Below are positions 1-32,622 of a stretch of DNA of 64,000 bases, one piece after another. Each line of letters begins with the position of its first letter. The stretch's first letter is position 1. Made by a program: the position numbers and the translations under genes. The DNA is taken from NCBI GenBank assembly GCA_963170055.1, contig CAUJGJ010000345.1, positions 114,801-178,800 on the forward strand, written 5' to 3'. The notes below the pieces were generated by a model, which worked only from the letters and a program-made list of their open reading frames with translations, was not told where the DNA came from and did no database searches. Source of the DNA: Halisarca cf. caerulea. Its lineage: Eukaryota; Porifera; Demospongiae; Chondrillida; Halisarcidae.

Positions 1-21
1 GTGAGGCTAGGAAGGACTAAC

Positions 22-7783
<7,762 letters not shown>

Positions 7784-8783
7784 TTTCACATCCACCCGAC
7801 AGTTCCTCATGATGTAATGCAAGCTATGGATTGAACCAATTAACCCGCACAACGTCTTTTGCTGTTTTGACAAGGCTGCATGACAAGTACTCTCACTCCA
7901 TTTGCATGCAAAGGGTGTTTTCTGTCACACGTTGTGTTAGAACTTGGAAAGTTCAATTTGGCTGATACCAAGCATATGCATTGCACTACACTGTGGGCTT
8001 TAGATTGAATTTGAATGATAAAGTGTGTCTATCTCTATGACACTGTGTAATAATTATATTATGTGTGAGTACTAGTTATACTTCCTAGAATCTTAATATG
8101 ACATATCAACACAGTACAACTTCCCTTATCTGAACCTCTGTCTTCAGCCAGTTTGAACAAAGTGTTTAGGTAATTGAAAAGTGTGGATGAATGAAACCCC
8201 ATACAGAATGTTCATATAGTACTAAGGCAAATGATAATGCAGGTCACTGATGAGACAAAAACTAAATGAACATAAAGGGCCATTACAGCTATATCTTAAT
8301 GAGGTTTTGGGCATGTTTGGACGTGAGCATTCGGTTATATATAGGTCTTACATGCAAACTTTTGCATGGAGATATAAGAACACTGTTTTCTGATCACTGT
8401 CCCCTCATTACCAAGAACGTTGCAACAAACACATACATACATCTGCCAGATTAGCAGGAGAGATACCACACAAGCATCGATCAACTCAAATCTGAAATTC
8501 AAGTTTACACTATAAGTTACAGAGGACGTATTTCCAACATATGAAACAATCTAAATTGCGACAGCCTCAAGATCAAGCAACCAAGCTTGAAGAGTTGTAG
8601 AAAACAGTTAAAAAAAGACTTATATCTATTATTATGTCTACTGGTACAGTAATAATTATTATGCGTGTTAACTATCACCATGTCATTAACTTATACATGA
8701 TTGTTCTGTTTCTTGTACCTACCTTTGGTCTTACTCCTGCTATCGAATAATTTGTTACAGCCAAAAATATTATATGATCAATA

Positions 8784-9063
<280 letters not shown>

Positions 9064-9249
9064 TCGGATAATCAAGGTTGCACTGCAACTATTATTGTAT
9101 TATTTAATAGGCTATATATTATTCTTTGCCTTAAATGCACCATGCAGTCCTAGGTGTGGCAGGAGGAAATACAAGTCAAGTACCCACATGTTCTGTCACA
9201 TGCAGTGCATGAGTACTATAATAATAATTGTAACAGAGAAAAGGATCTG

Positions 9250-9345
9250 ATTCAGCTGGCTGTGGTAGCAGTAACTACCTTCCAAGGGCCTGACCACATC
9301 TGCTGTGCAGGAAAGATTTCATGACTCAAGAGGCAGTATTCAATT
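9250..9345 (+). pseudogene. Degenerate galaxin-type repeat relic
   Basis: The sequence reads SGCCGSSNY-like codons (GGCTGTGGTAGCAGTAACTAC) followed, after a stop and frame slip, by ACATCTGCTGTGCAGGAAAG, the same words used in the intact galaxin repeats at 12061 and 12522. It looks like a decayed copy of one repeat, 1.6 kb upstream of the main gene. Confidence 0.5.
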
Positions 9346-9917
9346 TCTGTAAATATCACTTTCATTTGCAGGTCATTTGACTACTAGTAGGTAGTTGGCT
9401 GCAAAGGTGGACCCCTTTAGCATTGTTAATTTAGTTAATTTATTAACAATTAAATTAAATGCAATAACTGTCTGATCACACCTTCAAGTTAAACCATAGA
9501 CAGGATCACACCATGTACAGGTCACAGACAGGAAGTTCAACTAACATACAATTTTGAAGGAAAATCAAAAACTGTACTATAAAAACCATTCTCCAGATTA
9601 TGCACACTTAGACATGTAAGCATTTTGACCCGGCCGGAGCTGGACAATGGATGCTATGTAAAGAGCTGTTTGAATCCAACAACGATCCACGTAGAAATCT
9701 GGTTTGTAATACATATAAAGTATATTATGTCCATGTTATACTTGCCAATGTTTGCCATTCCTATAATATTACCTTCAAGCTGCTATAATTATGATTATCA
9801 TACAACAGTATAATGACTATAAATCTACAACAGTTACTGTGAATCAGTGGAAATCACTAAATTTGTAGTCCTTATCATCACATAACTTGATTCTTCCATT
9901 GTATACAGAACTTGTAG

Positions 9918-10547
<630 letters not shown>

Positions 10548-10899
10548 CAAAATCCTATATAATAATAATATTATATTATTATTATTATATTATGAGTACT
10601 CTGTAGGATTCAAATCATACAAGCATATTAGAAGAAATAAAATTACCAATTTGAATCAGGAGAAATTTGCCTTCTGCAAGAGTTAATATTCTTAATTTAT
10701 AACATCGACCTACCGCTGCATGCAGCAATGTAACTTCTGTGTAATGATTGATACTTAATCTACAAATATATTATGCAGTACAAATATAATAGACATTTCA
10801 GCCTAATAGTATGTCATTGTTCTAGTTTAATAATAATTATTCATGTCTCATCTTCCAGTGAATTGACTACATATTACACAATCAATTTCCGAAAAAAGG

Positions 10900-12603
10900 A
10901 TGTTAATCACCAAAATTATTATCTCCGTGGGTCTCCTTATCGTTCCATTTACATCTGCTGGTGAGTATAATTACATCAAATAAATCATTAGCTAAAATGT
11001 ATTTAATTTCAGATATATATACACATAATGCATATTAACATGTAAGTGGACTAGATTATGCGAATGCCCAAGAAATTGACCAGTGTGTATGTAGATGCTA
11101 CATGCAATCATTGAGGGATATATACTGGTCCGGAGGACAATTAGAGGTGTTCAGTGTGGATACTGAATTATTACAAATGTTCATTTGGAAATCAGGATGG
11201 CTCTACTCTCCATTTGTTCTATCAAATTGAGAGCGAAGATTATGAGTAAATGGACAGAGATATTAAAAAATAATCAAATTTTATGATATATATTTAATTT
11301 TATCACTTTTCAGCGAGTCCGGCATACATAGACCATCTTTTGTGATACTGCTTTATGATGATTGACTATAATTTGAACAGAACATGTACTGTTATAGTAT
11401 ACTATACTTGAATGTCCTGATTATCCAACTGGAAGCCAGCTTTATCTTCAGGTGCATGTAAACAATTTGGCGTACTCCGGCATGCAGGAACACTTCCATC
11501 GATTCCCATACAAGTCCACCTTTGATTATACAGTACACATGTCCACAAATAAGTATATATTATAGTACATATCACACCACAGCAAGCAGTAATTGTATGT
11601 NNNNNNNNNNNNNNNNNNNNNNNNNNNNNNNNNNNNNNNNNNNNNNNNNNNNNNNNNNNNNNNNNNNNNNNNNNNNNNNNNNNNNNNNNNNNNNNNNNNN
11701 NNNNNNNNNNNNNNNNNNNNNNNNNNNNNNNNNNNNNNNNNNNNNNNNNNNNNNNNNNNNNNNNNNNNNNNNNNNNNNNNNNNNNNNNNNNNNNNNNNNN
11801 AGATGACACATTACCATACATCTATGAAAAATATAGTATATTAATACATATTAGGTGTAATATCTAAATTAATATATTGATGTCTTTTCCCCCAATATAT
11901 AGCTAATTGTGGTGCAAACATATACAACCCAACCACTCACATCTGTTGTTTTGGAAAGCTTTCAATCAAAGGCTCACATTCAGCCTGCTGTAAAACTGAG
12001 AGTTATGACCCAAAAACACACATCTGCTGTGGGACAAGGCTTTCAATCATATTGTGGCCACATTCAGCTTCAGGTTGCTGTGGTAGCATAGGTTATAACC
12101 GAATTACCCATATCTGTTGTGGGGGAAGGGTTAAAACCAAAGACACGCCACATTCACAGTGCTGTGGGATTACGAGTTACAACCCTTAGTATAGTCTAGC
12201 CGCTAGCCCCGTATATACTTTTCCTCCCCCTCGCGGGCGGGAGGAAAAGTATGGGGCTAGCGGCTAGACTACCCTTAGTAGTACCCGCATCTGCTGTGCG
12301 GGAACGCTTAACATCAGAGGATCCCGTTCAGGCTGTTGTGGCCATATAAGTTTCAACCCAGTGACACACTTTTGCTGTTGGGGAAGAGTTTTAATCAAAG
12401 GGTCAGCATGCTGTAGGGGAGGGAGCTACAACACCAAGACACAAATCTGTTGTGGAGGGAAAATTTATGCCATGGGTTCTCAAACAGGATGCTGTGATAA
12501 TGTAAGATACAACAAAGGGACCCACATCTGTTGTGCAGGAAAGATTTTCATCAAAAGATCTCATTTTCGTTGCTGCGATAGTAGTATAGTTACAATACAT
12601 TGA
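10900..12603 (+). CDS. Galaxin-like secreted repeat protein, disrupted
   Basis: Exon 1 (10900-10960) encodes a signal peptide (MLITKIIISVGLLIVPFTSA) and ends one base into a codon before GTGAGT. Exon 2 starts at 11903 after ATATAG and restores the frame. The body consists of about eight repeats of C-C-G-x3-Y-N-x2-T-H-I-C-C-x-G with basic/hydroxyl linkers, the double-cysteine pattern of galaxins, secreted proteins of coral skeleton and other matrices. Two in-frame TAG codons (12187, 12268) flank and lie within an 80-bp palindromic insertion at 12192. The reading frame is the same before and after it. The gene is therefore a pseudogene, a read-through product, or has an unrecognised splice around the insert. 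An N gap (11601-11800) lies in the intron and could hide an exon. Confidence 0.72.
11601..11800. other. Assembly gap (200 N)
   Basis: Exactly 200 undetermined bases inside the intron of the galaxin-like gene, probably a fixed-size gap placeholder. Confidence 0.99.
12192..12271. mobile_element. 80-bp palindromic foldback insertion with 9-bp target duplication
   Basis: The termini TAGTCTAGCCGCTAGCCCC and their exact inverse are joined through TACTTTTCCTCCC and its inverse, with a short GC-rich loop near 12231. CCCTTAGTA is present on both sides (12183-12191 and 12272-12280), as expected for a 9-bp target duplication of the Mutator-like kind. It sits inside a galaxin repeat. Confidence 0.85.
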
Positions 12604-12810
12604 CTCACATCTGTTAAATTTTAAATTTTAAATAATATTTGATATGATTTAGGTTTGTAAAATTAATAGACATCTGCATACATCTTAAAAATTTTTATCC
12701 TGCATATTATAGATTAATTATGCATACACATAATTAGCATTGCACATGCAATTAATGTCAAGCACTCATGATAGTATATGTCTACATTGCCATGCAGTGG
12801 AACAAAGGAC

Positions 12811-12898
<88 letters not shown>

Positions 12899-13284
12899 TA
12901 ATATAATATATACTGCATTTTTGAATTGTGACAAATGGACTTATAGTAACCTTTTACATTTGTGTACCAGAGAAAAGTGATAACCGCACATTCTGCATGC
13001 TCCATGTAATTTAAGCAAACAACTCATGCATGGACTGAGCTACATTCTACATGGGCAAATGCACATATATGCAGATACATAATAATATACGCATGCATGT
13101 ATGTGTATGTCTATATATACCATAATATTACACCTGTGTGTATGTGTGTGTGTGTGCTTAAAATTATGTGTGTGCACATACGTGGTGTGTATAAGATATA
13201 CTGTATAAGATGACTGAGATACAATCCACAAGAAAGACTTAGGTGAACTGCAAGTCATTGTATGGTGAGGGTAGGAGGGTTAAG
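12604..13284. other. Intergenic, AT-rich
   Basis: Contains a (TA)n tract at 12811-12904 and a short (TG)n at 13134-13156. No gene seen. Confidence 0.7.
12811..12904. repeat. (TA)n microsatellite
   Basis: TA run interrupted once by TTA and once by TGTA. Confidence 0.97.
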
Positions 13285-13613
13285 TGTACATGCAGGGAAA
13301 GGTTCAAATATATGAGTGAGCACTGTACATGCAGGTTGATCTTGAATATTTGCAAAGTAGACATGCACGTACGTTGTCCACACATATCAATTTGTGCAGG
13401 CTTAATTGTTCTACATGTGTTTGCAAAAACGCAACTAAAACAAGCCTTTACAACCAAACCCACGAGGCTTACTTATAAATCATATTGTATTCATGTATCC
13501 ATCTACTAATTATGTGTACATTTTGGCTAAATTCATATGAATTAAATCATAAAATTTAATTATTTTTTGGAAATGCATAATTTCTAGTTCCTTCTCCTCA
13601 TGCCACGCCAAAG

Positions 13614-15725
13614 AGACCCCTTGTGACTCGCCCAGCTCTATAATTCTATCCACATTCATCTTATGTTTCTCAAGTTAAGAATGCTCTGATGTCAGTGGCT
13701 CCAAAAGAACTTAATGCTGTAACTCCTATGATGTGCGGATCTTGTGCTGTTGAGAATGCTATAAAACTATCAATGCTCAACTTCAAGGTAAGTATGTAGT
13801 CTAGTATAATATATATGTGCTATAATCTTGCTATATATAGGCAGTACTTCATACGTGCATGGAGTACTGCATGTGGAAGTATAATAAATGCCACCAAGTC
13901 GAACTTTCTACAGAGAAGGCAAAGAAGAAGCAATGGGATTCATCCTAGCTCAGAGGAATTACAATCTTGTCTTTATAACAAGGTATGGATCATAATACTG
14001 ACTATATACCTGTAATAATCATGTGATTATTTATTGATTACGACTGATTCAAAATACTTGGTTTTCACTGATTCAGAAATTATCATGATTCTGAAAATCT
14101 TACATGTCAAAATTAACAGCCACAATGATACACTCATTGTATGGTCACCGTGATAATTGTTTCATACCTAATTGTATATGTGCATGCCATTTGCTTAATA
14201 TCCAGTGTCTATGGTTGTACGTATGGGCTTATTTACGCAGAGGGAATTTAAATGTGTATATATACTACGTATACAGAACTTATTACATTCAATGTCACAT
14301 AAGACTAAGTATGCAACATGAAGAATGTTAACTATTATTGCAACAATCCATGATACACCAAATTCCAAGTAAAGCAAATATCTAGCTGTATAATCTTTCT
14401 ATAATTTCAATTTATATCCCAGCCATGTGGTTCGCCAAAACTTGCGGTGCTCTCATTTTTTGGTGGTCTTCATGGACGAACACTTGCTGCTCTTTCATGC
14501 ACTCACACAAAGACATGGTTTAAAATGGATTTTACTGCCTTTGATTGGCCAGTTGCTCCTTTTCCCCAAATCAAGTACCCTCTACAGAAATACAGGGAGT
14601 ACAATAAAGAAGAAGAGGCCAAGTGTCTAGAAAAAGTAGGTAACAACTATAATTTAGTAACATGCATGAGTCAATTTCATGAGAACTACTGCAATAAATG
14701 TATACAGAAGTGCTCAGTAGTAATAATATTATTCTATGCCTGATACATCCAAGATATATTTGGGGGAAGTATAGTGCATGCGCATCTGCATAGTTTGTTT
14801 CCATGCACATGTCAGATCTGTAAGAGAATTCTGTACATGGTTGAAATTTCGGAATCCACAAATTGTGTAGATACATGTAGTGAAACCACCCCGAATCATT
14901 TAACTGGGCCTCCATGGCATACCGTGGACACTGGTTAATTCACATGTATACACTCTAATCTTATGACTTCTCAAAAATCACCGATACATGCATGCATACA
15001 CTGCATGCATGTATGGGAATTGTCTAATTTCTGGCTGTTATATTTGTCGTCATGCCCAAATCTCTTGGTTGGTCGTTGGTTGTGGAGGATTTGGCGTGGC
15101 TTACCCCTTTGTTCACCATGCACACATAAGATTATAGATCCGAATACTGTGGAATCTCTGTATAGCGTTTACCATTTGACCTTCAAGGAAACTTCATGCA
15201 ATCCCATTGACTTAAGTTTAATTCTGGTACAGTAACTGTAACAGGAGCTTTTCATCATACCATAATACTCTCAGCATTTGCATGCATGCATGCTTGGCCC
15301 TTGCATGCAATATTGGAATCTGTTCAGCATAATTCATAGCAGCTGCTTGTATACTTAAGATAAATCTACTTGAATTTAGTGCTATAGCTAAAATAAATGT
15401 CCACTCTTCAAATAAGGGAGCATTGCAAATGCATCATGTATGTCACATAATTATAAATGTTACTGTATATTAAGTACACTCTTCTATTGGGAAGGAAACT
15501 ATGCATAAGTTAACCTAGATTTAAAAACTAAAATTTAATAAAATTCAATAACCATCATTTTATCCTATTATTATACGATTCTGATACAGCACAAATTAAT
15601 AGCAATATACCATATAGCGGAAAATTTTTGCGAGGTTTCATTTTTGCTATTTTCACAAAGGAGTAATTCTTGAAGATTATATATCTATATCTATATCTAT
15701 ATCTATCTATCTATCTATCTATCTA

Positions 15726-15766
<41 letters not shown>

Positions 15767-16759
15767 TATATAATATTATATATATATATATATATACCGT
15801 GAATCTTTTAGGCTCGAATACATTTGAATACCAATACATTAGCGACCATCCGCGCAGATATGGACAATGCACTCGGTCACAACCATAGACATAGACATTA
15901 TCTCTGCTGGAGTACTTTCTCTTCACCGCTGTACATGGTCTTAAGAATAAGTTTTCAGCTATCATAGGAACGTGACCTACTCTCTGATCGTTCTTATTCA
16001 TTGCTAGCTATAGTGAGTACCTATCACAGGGGACCATTGCACAGTTTTTCCTCTCCAACTATAGCCTGCCAAGTATACATAGGCCTAGCGATCGAGAACC
16101 CCTCTTCGCTAATTTCAGCCATCGTATCACAGATATAGGAGCATTGACAGAAATGCGAATACAGTTGTTCAGCCCAGAATCGCAAAATTAAAACCGTGAA
16201 ACAGCTTTCATGGGACAAATTCGAAAATTTCCCGCTGTCTGTGCGGTGAATCATAATAATTATTGCTTTAACTTACAGTTCCTGTTATAATTATGCTTAG
16301 CCTACATGATAATTCTTTTTGCTATAGGCAACTGCATGGCTATAGCTTTGCAAAATTCTCATTATAGTTTTATACTTCAACAATCCTCTTAATTTAGACT
16401 AGACATTTGTTAAAGAAAAGGAATGAAAGTGGCACATTTGTGGTTGCTGTGATAGTAGAACCAATCCAATCTGAGGGAGGTGAGCATGCATGCAAGAATA
16501 CATGATACTGCTATTCTAGCTGTGCACATTCATTAATGTATTATAATGAGAGTCCTAATTAATTATTGCTGTGTGCTTTAATTTCCGGAGCACTATTTTC
16601 ATTGACCAGTTCTTTCTTTTTATTATTATTCAAATTTCCAGGTGATATGCATGCTTCTCCAGAGTTTTTCAAGGGTTTGCAGCTGATCTGTAAAGAGAAT
16701 GATGCTTTCTTCATTGTAGATGAAATACAGACGGGTGGAGGGCCTACTGGACAAATGTG
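13614..16759 (+). pseudogene. ABAT: ABAT pseudogene fragment (exons 5-9 only)
   Basis: Exon-like blocks 13614-13787, 13914-13982, 14423-14635, 16398-16479 and 16642-16759 have exactly the lengths (174, 69, 213, 82, 118) and splice sites of ABAT exons 5-9 downstream. Exon 5 carries an in-frame TAA at 13641-13643 where the intact copy has GCA, and exons 1-4 and 10-13 are absent, including the one with the PLP lysine. The remaining blocks are open and keep DEIQTGGG. A product could at most be a truncated fragment. It comes from partial tandem duplication, not retroposition, because the introns are present. Confidence 0.92.
15608..16247 (-). mobile_element. Decayed inverted-repeat element with HIRAN-like coding remnant (copy 1)
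   Basis: Left end TACCATATAGCGGAAAATTT, right end an inverted relative (AGCGGGAAATTTTCG on the minus strand). The minus strand between carries scattered remnants (WQAIVGEE, then NDQRVGHVP and YSSRDNVYVYG) recalling the GE...VGHVP...RYSS spacing of HIRAN-like proteins, with stops and frame breaks. A TATC/TA tract interrupts it at about 15685-15795. The same element is in the duplicate at 25365-25904, so insertion preceded duplication. Confidence 0.5.
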
Positions 16760-17407
16760 GTATATATAAATTAATGTTTAACTTAGAAATTTAAATCAAT
16801 AATAGTTGGTATATATTCAGACATTGTCTGACTAATTTTTAATATTTTGTCAGATCAATCCCCAAAATTTTGGTCAGACATACTTGCCTGAGCATCTCAT
16901 TTTCATAATAATATTATTATGCACTAAGTCTTAATAATTAGGTGAAGTTATCAGGTCACTGAGATTGGCTATACTCATATGTGCCACACTGCATGCTACA
17001 CTGTACTGTTCTACATGTGCACTAAGTCTTGACATTAATTGTCAATCTCCAAAAAATATGTGTTCAAGCAAAGACGATGATGATTTAAGATGATAGTGTC
17101 TGACCGGCTCAAAATGATATTATATATAGATATAAGGCCAATCACCATGCATTATAGCTTCAGCACCTATTGTCAAACAATTAATGCTATACAGTAACTG
17201 TAGACTCACCATGGTTAATTTTAGAATTAAGCGCATAATATGCCTTTCAGTCTAAGTGGTAAGGAAGTATTCATGAGCTTATTATAATTTGTGTGCCTAT
17301 AATAGGTAGCCCGCAGTAGTAGTGCGCAGTAATATCACCATTATGGGAAATGAGTATATGCACCTATTAAAAACTGTGTGTTTCTTACTTGACCAGAGTC
17401 AACGGTA

Positions 17408-17839
17408 TGTACCCTAATCGGAAAATATTTGCAAACAGTAAATTTCGCGATTCAGGGCCATATCTGGCAGGCAGAAAAATTCACGACTAAAAATTTTGCG
17501 AGTCTCGCGATACATTGTCTTTACCTATACTTTGGAATGTGTGCAGGAATATTCGCGACAAAATTTCGCGAGTGAAGTCAATTCGCGAAAATCGCAAATA
17601 TTATTGGGAACAACTTATTCAGACTCGTGCACTTTTGCTTTTGGTTTGATTTTGCTTATCAATCATATTATTTGAGTAATATCTTGCCCCTTAGCATCTT
17701 GTTGTTATTTCGGTTTATTAATATGTTTAGTTGCTATACATGCAGTGACACAGTCTGTGATATAATGGCTACAGGGACTACTAGCTGTATGTACAGTGAC
17801 TGTCATCATCTGTGCATTAATTTGACTATAACATACAGA
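17408..17839. other. Unique spacer with inverted TTCGCGA-rich segment
   Basis: About 17415-17600 holds a decayed inverted repeat (AATATTTGC and AAATTTCGCGA words mirrored as TCGCGAAAATCGCAAATATT). No gene is seen. Confidence 0.5.
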
Positions 17840-19190
17840 GACTATGGCTAGGGGCTACAGTGGCTAGAAGTGCCTATTGGGGCTGCAGTGGCTACAGAGA
17901 CTACAGTGGCTACAGTGGCTACAGTGACTACAGTGGCTACAGGAATTACAGTGGCTACAGGGACTACAATGGCTACAGTGACTACAGTGGCTACAGGAAT
18001 TACAGTGGCTACAGGGACTACAGTGGCTACTGTGACTACAGTGACTACATTGACTACTGGGGCTACAGCAACTACAGTGGCTACAGTGACTATACAGGGA
18101 CTACTGGGACTACAGTGGCTACTGGGGCTACTGGGGCTACAGTGACTACAGTGACTACAGTGGCTACGTACAGGGAATACAGTGACTACAGTGACTACAT
18201 GCAGTGACTATGGTGGCTACAGTTACTAAGAGTGACTACATTGATTACAGTGACTAGTACTAATGTGGCTACAGTGGCTACAGGGACTACAAGGACTACA
18301 TTGGCTACTGGGACTACTGGGATTACTGCGGCTACTGGGACTACTGGGACTACAGGGACTACAGTGGCTACAGGGACTACAAGGACTACAGGGACTACAC
18401 TGGCTACTGGGACTACTGGGACTACTGGGGCTACTGGGACTACTGGGGCTACAGGGACTACAGTGGCTACAGGGACTACAGAGGCTACAGTGGCTACAGG
18501 GACTACAGTGGCTACAGGGACTACAGTGGCTACTGGGACTACAGCGGCTGCTGGGACTACAATGCATGGCTACTGGGACTACAGTGGCTACAGGGACTAT
18601 AGTGGCTACAGGGACTACAGTGACTGCAGGGACTACAGTGGCTACAGGGACTACAGTGACTACAGGGACTACGGGGGCTACAGGGACTACGGTGGCTACA
18701 GGGACTACTGTGGCTACAGGGACTACAGTGGCTACAGGGACTACGGTGGCTACAGGGACTACAGTGGCTACAGGGACTACTGTGGCTACAGGGACTACAG
18801 TGGCTACAGGGACTACAGGGACTACAATGGCCACAATGGATACACCATACAGAGACTACAGGGACTACAGTGACTACAGGGACTACAGGGACTACAGGGA
18901 CTACAGTGCCTGCTGGGGCTACAGGGGCTACGGAGACTACAGTGACTACTGCATGGGGCTACAGGGGCTACGGAGACTACAGTGACTACTACATGGGGCT
19001 ACAGGGGCTACGGAGACTACAGTGACTACTGCATGGGGCTACAGGGGCTATGGGGACTACAGTGCACGTGACTACTGTGACTACATTGATTATAGGGGCT
19101 ACAGGGACTACAGAGACTACAGGGACTACTGGGGCTACAAGTGCTATGGGCACTATACAGTGACTACAGGGACTACTGTACCTGCATAAA
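17840..19190. repeat. Minisatellite, 18-bp unit GGCTACAGGGACTACAGT
   Basis: About 1.35 kb of 9/18-bp units combining GGCTACAG(G/T) and GACTACAG(T/G), plus a higher-order block around CTGCATGGGGCTACAGGGGC near 18945, 18990 and 19030. Because the unit length is a multiple of 3 and lacks stops, several frames are open on both strands (GYRDYS on plus, VATVVP on minus). I treat these as non-coding. Confidence 0.95.
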
Positions 19191-19248
19191 CCTACTAATG
19201 CTACAGTGATATACAGTATACTAATGCTTAGTTACAGTATTATACAGT

Positions 19249-19422
19249 GAGAAGAGAGATGTATCATACTCTAAGCTGCTTCACCTCCTCAGATGCAAGC
19301 TTGGATTTGCCCTCATTCGATCATCCATCATGTGTATCCGCGGTGCCAGATCAAGAACCAGCCACTACTCCCATGAGCCCTTTGCTCTCCAGATTGCTGA
19401 GGGTCACCTTGATCACCACTAA
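19249..19422 (+). pseudogene. LINE 3' fragment: C-terminal tail of endonuclease-type retrotransposon ORF
   Basis: The plus-strand frame reads EKRDVSYSKLLHLLRCKLGF then RSSIMCIRGARS to a TAA. This aligns residue by residue with the C-terminus of the LINE ORF at 39628 (EKRASTYSSTLGWIRTHLSF, RSAVLCIRGARSS). Only the last ~58 codons remain, directly after the minisatellite. It is a dead fragment of a related but diverged element. Confidence 0.8.
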
Positions 19423-19582
19423 GATGCTACTAATGTGAACAATTCACAACTGGCACTTTGTTTATTCATTATTACATACTTTATTCTGTGCCTGTATTAT
19501 TAATCTGCCAGTATGTATTATACAGTATACTAATGCTACAGTGATACGTATACTATAATAATGCTATACGTCAAGTGATATA

Positions 19583-20579
19583 CACACGCGCTCAAAAGAA
19601 AGTTGCCACTTTGACAAAATGGTGGCCGCGCGATATACCACCAATCGGAATAGCTGAAAAAACTGGGCAATGGGCTAATATAGAACTATTTTGCGTAGCT
19701 AAAACGAGGAACCGAAAAAGTGGCACAAACTTTGAGTTAGTATTGCGTACGTGTGCCTTTTGTAAGAATCAGCTTTGATTCTGGAATTTGGCGTGCTTTT
19801 TAGGCAAATAGTGCTGCATCCCTTTCATTTCACGAATGAAATCTGTGGTAATCATTGGTTAAGGTATTCCAAAGTTGTCCCAAAGTTAGTTCGTAGCATC
19901 TTCAACATCAGAATTTTGTCTATTGTATCTTACAACCGCTCAGTGGATCGTAAATTCTACATTTTCTAGCATCAAAACCTATCGCTAAACGACGAATTGT
20001 GATTGTCGTCCTTCGTTTACTCTGCTGAGGAAAGACGCCGTTCACAGAACAATTCATCAATATATTCCAGCATAGCACAAAGTTATGTAACTGTTGAAAC
20101 TACAACTACTACGCTGTAACTGGTTCTAAGGACGCTTTGAGCTCCAATAGGAAAGACAAAGCGTTCTTTATCCACACGATATCTGCAAAGCGTCTTCGTT
20201 CGCCTATAAGGTTGCGAGGACACTCTGATTACGGATGGTCTTGAGCGAATCCAGTAGTCTGGGACATCAGCATGATTTTCAGCACAGACGAACTGCTGCC
20301 GTGAAGTTGAGCGGTACTCTTACACTGAAAAGTTGAACACTAAGACTTAGGGTAGAGAATATCATACGGATCCGATCTTCGAGACTAAGCTTTGCCAATC
20401 TTTTATTTTTAGTGTTTCTTTTCAAATATTTAAAGTTATTAAACAGTATTACTGTCGCTTTACTCACTATCGAGCATATTCAAAGTCTTTTAGCGACTTT
20501 TCACCGCACGAACAAAACTATACTCGCGGCGCCATTTTACATCATTGCGCAAGTGGCAACTTTCTTTTGAGCGCCAGTG
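19583..20579. mobile_element. Non-autonomous Tc1/mariner-type element, 997 bp
   Basis: Terminal inverted repeats of about 32 bp: left CACACGCGCTCAAAAGAAAG, right inner arm CTTTCTTTTGAGCGCCAGTG, both continuing with GTTGCCACTT. TA lies on each side (19581-19582 and 20580-20581). Internal sequence has no recognisable DDE transposase. Its right end is 108 bp from the ABAT start codon. Confidence 0.82.
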
Positions 20580-20687
20580 TATATACATAGACTACTCGAG
20601 CTCGATGATGTCATTAGGTGACCGTTTATATGAAGGCTTAGCCCTTATTCCATGCATGTTTTAGCCCTCTTGGTTTTCGGAGAAAGT
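20580..20687 (+). promoter_or_regulatory. Putative ABAT promoter / 5' UTR
   Basis: 108 bp between the Tc1-type element and the ABAT start. It contains a CRE-like TGATGTCA (20606-20613). The transcription start is not visible from sequence, so this is placed by position only. Confidence 0.3.

Positions 20688-32622
<11,935 letters not shown>

Larger units (their letters stand above)
13285..17407 (+). repeat. Segmental duplication, copy 1
   Basis: Collinear with 22999-27321: flanking sequence, ABAT exons 5-9 and introns all align by eye. Identity is high in exons and introns, with indels at microsatellites. Left and right edges coincide with loss of similarity near TGCAGGGAAAG and GACCAGAGTC. 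Confidence 0.9.

Noticed and set aside
13815..14015. Extended exon starting upstream of ABAT exon 6 in the pseudogene copy
   Set aside because: The acceptor at TTCTACAG gives the family-length exon and phase 0; the upstream part is intronic read-through.
17860..18985. Repeat ORFs of the 18-bp minisatellite as a structural protein gene
   Set aside because: Open in several frames on both strands purely because of the unit; no signal peptide, start context or splice structure.
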